From Desulfovibrio sp. (GTDB taxonomy: Bacteria; Desulfobacterota; Desulfovibrionia; Desulfovibrionales; Desulfovibrionaceae): a DNA stretch of 6,834 nt. This document shows positions 6,709 to 6,834 of the stretch, in pieces. Made by a program: the position numbers and the translations under genes. Location: positions 1 to 6,834 of the forward strand of contig JAAUYW010000123.1 of assembly GCA_014804915.1 (NCBI GenBank), read 5' to 3'. Below the pieces are notes generated by a model. That model saw only the letters and a program-made list of their open reading frames with translations, had not been told where the DNA came from and did no database searches. Numbering within the stretch: the first letter of the stretch is position 1; every line of letters begins with the position of its first letter.

Positions 6709-6834
6709 ATGAAGCCACAATGCGTCTCATTGCCAGAATTAAGCGCGGAAATTTATTTTTTTCCGGATTTGCGGCAGGCCTTCCCGCCGCATTTTCATGA
6801 TGCTGTAGCCTTTGGCTGCCTGCTCGGCGGCCGC
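6709..6834 (+). CDS. probable AraC-family transcriptional regulator, N-terminal fragment (3' partial)
   Basis: Only the first 42 codons are in the window and the frame is open to the end. The start ATG has a perfect AGGAGG at seven bases. The segment PPHFHDAVAFGCLLGGR (26-42) looks like the opening of the cupin-type ligand-binding domain of AraC-family regulators, where an HxH(D/E) pair is followed by a hydrophobic G stretch and a conserved G-x-R. The preceding LSAEIYFFPDL fits the first strand of that domain. The helix-turn-helix part would lie beyond the window, so the family call rests on a short stretch; another small cupin protein is the main alternative. It is separated from the ddl operon by 116 bases with its own signals, so it is probably a separate transcription unit. 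Confidence 0.6.
   Translation, partial: MKPQCVSLPELSAEIYFFPDLRQAFPPHFHDAVAFGCLLGGR

Noticed and set aside
6603..6800. 65-codon + frame with ATG/TTG-type start in the post-ddl gap
   Set aside because: No ribosome binding site and no recognisable content; the overlapping frame from ATG 6709 has a perfect AGGAGG and a cupin-like motif.
1..6834. Possible defence system, mobile element, CRISPR array, tRNA or other RNA gene
   Set aside because: No transposase, integrase, repeat array, tRNA-like fold region or toxin/antitoxin pair is visible; the space is almost fully filled by envelope and lipid enzyme genes.

Overview
The window is a dense, one-directional stretch of bacterial chromosome. Six genes on the + strand lie end to end with almost no space between them, followed by a gap of about 116 bases and the first 42 codons of a seventh gene. 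The G+C content is fairly high (roughly 55-60% by eye). The gene content (outer-membrane-type lipoprotein lytic transglycosylase, cyclopropane fatty acid synthase, DdlB-sized D-Ala-D-Ala ligase) suggests a Gram-negative bacterium. A Desulfovibrio-like or other proteobacterial host is my tentative guess, from the general look of the proteins only. I see no mobile element, RNA gene, CRISPR array or pseudogene.

Layout: (1) 3-1025, MltB-family lytic murein transglycosylase lipoprotein, whose 5' end lies outside the window. (2) 1025-2272, FabF-type beta-ketoacyl-ACP synthase II with a complete Cys-His-His active site. (3) 2274-3923, an AMP-binding acyl-CoA/acyl-ACP ligase-type enzyme of unknown substrate with an atypical phosphate loop. 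(4) 3920-5038, cyclopropane-fatty-acyl-phospholipid synthase, very close to E. coli Cfa. (5) 5035-5697, an HD-domain phosphohydrolase that very probably starts at a CTG codon placed behind a good Shine-Dalgarno sequence. (6) 5654-6592, D-alanine--D-alanine ligase. (7) 6709 to the window end, the N-terminus of a probable AraC-family regulator.

Gene junctions are 1-nt overlap, 1-nt gap, 4-nt overlap (ATGA), 4-nt overlap (CTGA) and 44-nt overlap, so genes 1-6 very probably form one translationally coupled operon. Functionally it combines peptidoglycan enzymes at both ends (transglycosylase, Ddl) with an acyl-chain module in the middle (ketoacyl synthase, acyl ligase, cyclopropane synthase). This reads as an envelope operon. 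The middle three genes could form a small specialised fatty-acid activation, elongation and methylenation route, but that is inference. Nothing here is clearly an undescribed system. The points most worth checking are the CTG start, the altered ligase P-loop, and the grouping of the three lipid genes.
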